Source: Silene noctiflora (lineage: Eukaryota > Streptophyta > Magnoliopsida > Caryophyllales > Caryophyllaceae). Taken from it: a stretch of 20,447 bases of DNA. The stretch covers positions 22,336 to 42,782 of the forward strand of contig VHZZ01009507.1 of the NCBI GenBank assembly GCA_009801015.1. The letters run 5' to 3'. Every line of letters starts with the position of its first letter. Position 1 is the stretch's first letter. Made by a program: the position numbers and the translations under genes. Positions 20,002-20,447 of the stretch are shown here, piece after piece. The notes below the pieces were generated by a model that did no database searches, had not been told where the DNA came from, and saw nothing but the letters and a program-made list of their open reading frames with translations.

Positions 20002-20252
20002 GTTGAGGTTGTTATCATTGCATTTAAAAATTTGTTCTTATTTTTAAGAACCAAATTCTAAAATAAGAACCAATTTTATAAATATTGTAAAATATACAAC
20101 CAATAAATATAACTTTGTAAAATGTGAGAAACCATTTAACATTATTCATTTTATAGTTTTTTTCATCTAAGAAATTTATATAAAGTTGTTTTATTGTGAA
20201 TAAGAATTCTTAAAATTTGGGGTTAGTGTATAATGACATGCCTGCCATGTGG

Positions 20253-20272
20253 AGAACTTTATATAAAGTTCT
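20253..20272. repeat. Perfect 20-bp palindrome
   Basis: AGAACTTTATATAAAGTTCT equals its own reverse complement. A related half, TTTATATAAAGTT, lies at about 20176-20188. It may be the tip of a decayed inverted repeat; no gene lies next to it in the window. Confidence 0.85.
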
Positions 20273-20447
20273 ACTATTATTATTGTTCTTATAGCCAAAT
20301 ATGACTGTAGGCACGGAAAATTTATTAATGTGCCAATTTATTTTAAGTTACAACCAAATTTTAACTTAATTTAATTATTTTGTCCCGATTAAATGATATG
20401 TGGGTCGATTCGGATTACAAAAGGAGCTATTCGGATCTTAAACTCGA

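Larger units (their letters stand above)
19754..20447. other. Gene-free AT-rich end of the window
   Basis: No coding region is seen. The stretch holds a 16-bp tandem duplication, a 20-bp palindrome and a GTTCTTA-TTTT-TAAGAAC hairpin (about 20033-20051). Repeated GTTCTTA and TAAGAAC strings between 20033 and 20292 may be the remains of a small hairpin-type transposon, but no ends could be set. Confidence 0.4.

Overview
This is a piece of nuclear DNA from a flowering plant, most likely a eudicot. The evidence is GT-AG introns in two conserved plant genes, an AT-rich background with GC-richer exons, plant-type transposon remnants and long gene-free stretches. The ACGGAGTA-like strings and the Stowaway-type element would fit Caryophyllales, but that assignment is weak. 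No bacterial gene, CRISPR array or prophage is visible.

Layout. Positions 1 to about 7,620 hold no gene I can support. They look like decayed LTR-retrotransposon DNA: a 30-bp-period tandem repeat (118-328), a cluster of AGTGGGAG polypurine-like tracts (3341-3625), a long Ty3/gypsy-like LTR with its own TATA box (about 3700-5560) that seems to interrupt the older material, and a short copia-like LTR (about 7222-7614) preceded by a polypurine tract. Three genes follow.

(1) A plus-strand fibrillin (plastid-lipid-associated protein, FBN2/PAP3-like) has three exons at 8369-8925, 12305-12500 and 12948-13259 and encodes 354 residues. Its first intron is 3.4 kb and carries repeats. (2) A minus-strand DPM2 (regulatory subunit of dolichol-phosphate mannose synthase) has two short exons at 14631-14720 and 14372-14524. 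Together they encode exactly 80 residues. Its upstream region holds a Stowaway-like MITE and a possible distant promoter with a duplicated TATA motif. (3) A minus-strand, intronless BAHD acyltransferase lies at 17525-18814 (429 residues) with intact HXXXD and DFGWG motifs. A terminal-inverted-repeat element of about 780 bp (18973-19753) sits directly upstream of its TATA box. The last 690 bp are AT-rich and gene-free.

The three genes act in unrelated processes: plastoglobule lipid structure, ER glycosylation and specialised acylation. FBN2 and DPM2 converge; DPM2 and the BAHD gene lie in the same orientation. I see no sign of a gene cluster with a joint function and no novel multi-gene system. 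The points most worth a second look are transposon-derived: the element abutting the BAHD promoter, a repeat shared by FBN2 intron 1 and the DPM2 upstream region, the duplicated TATA unit, and the tandem repeat at the left edge.
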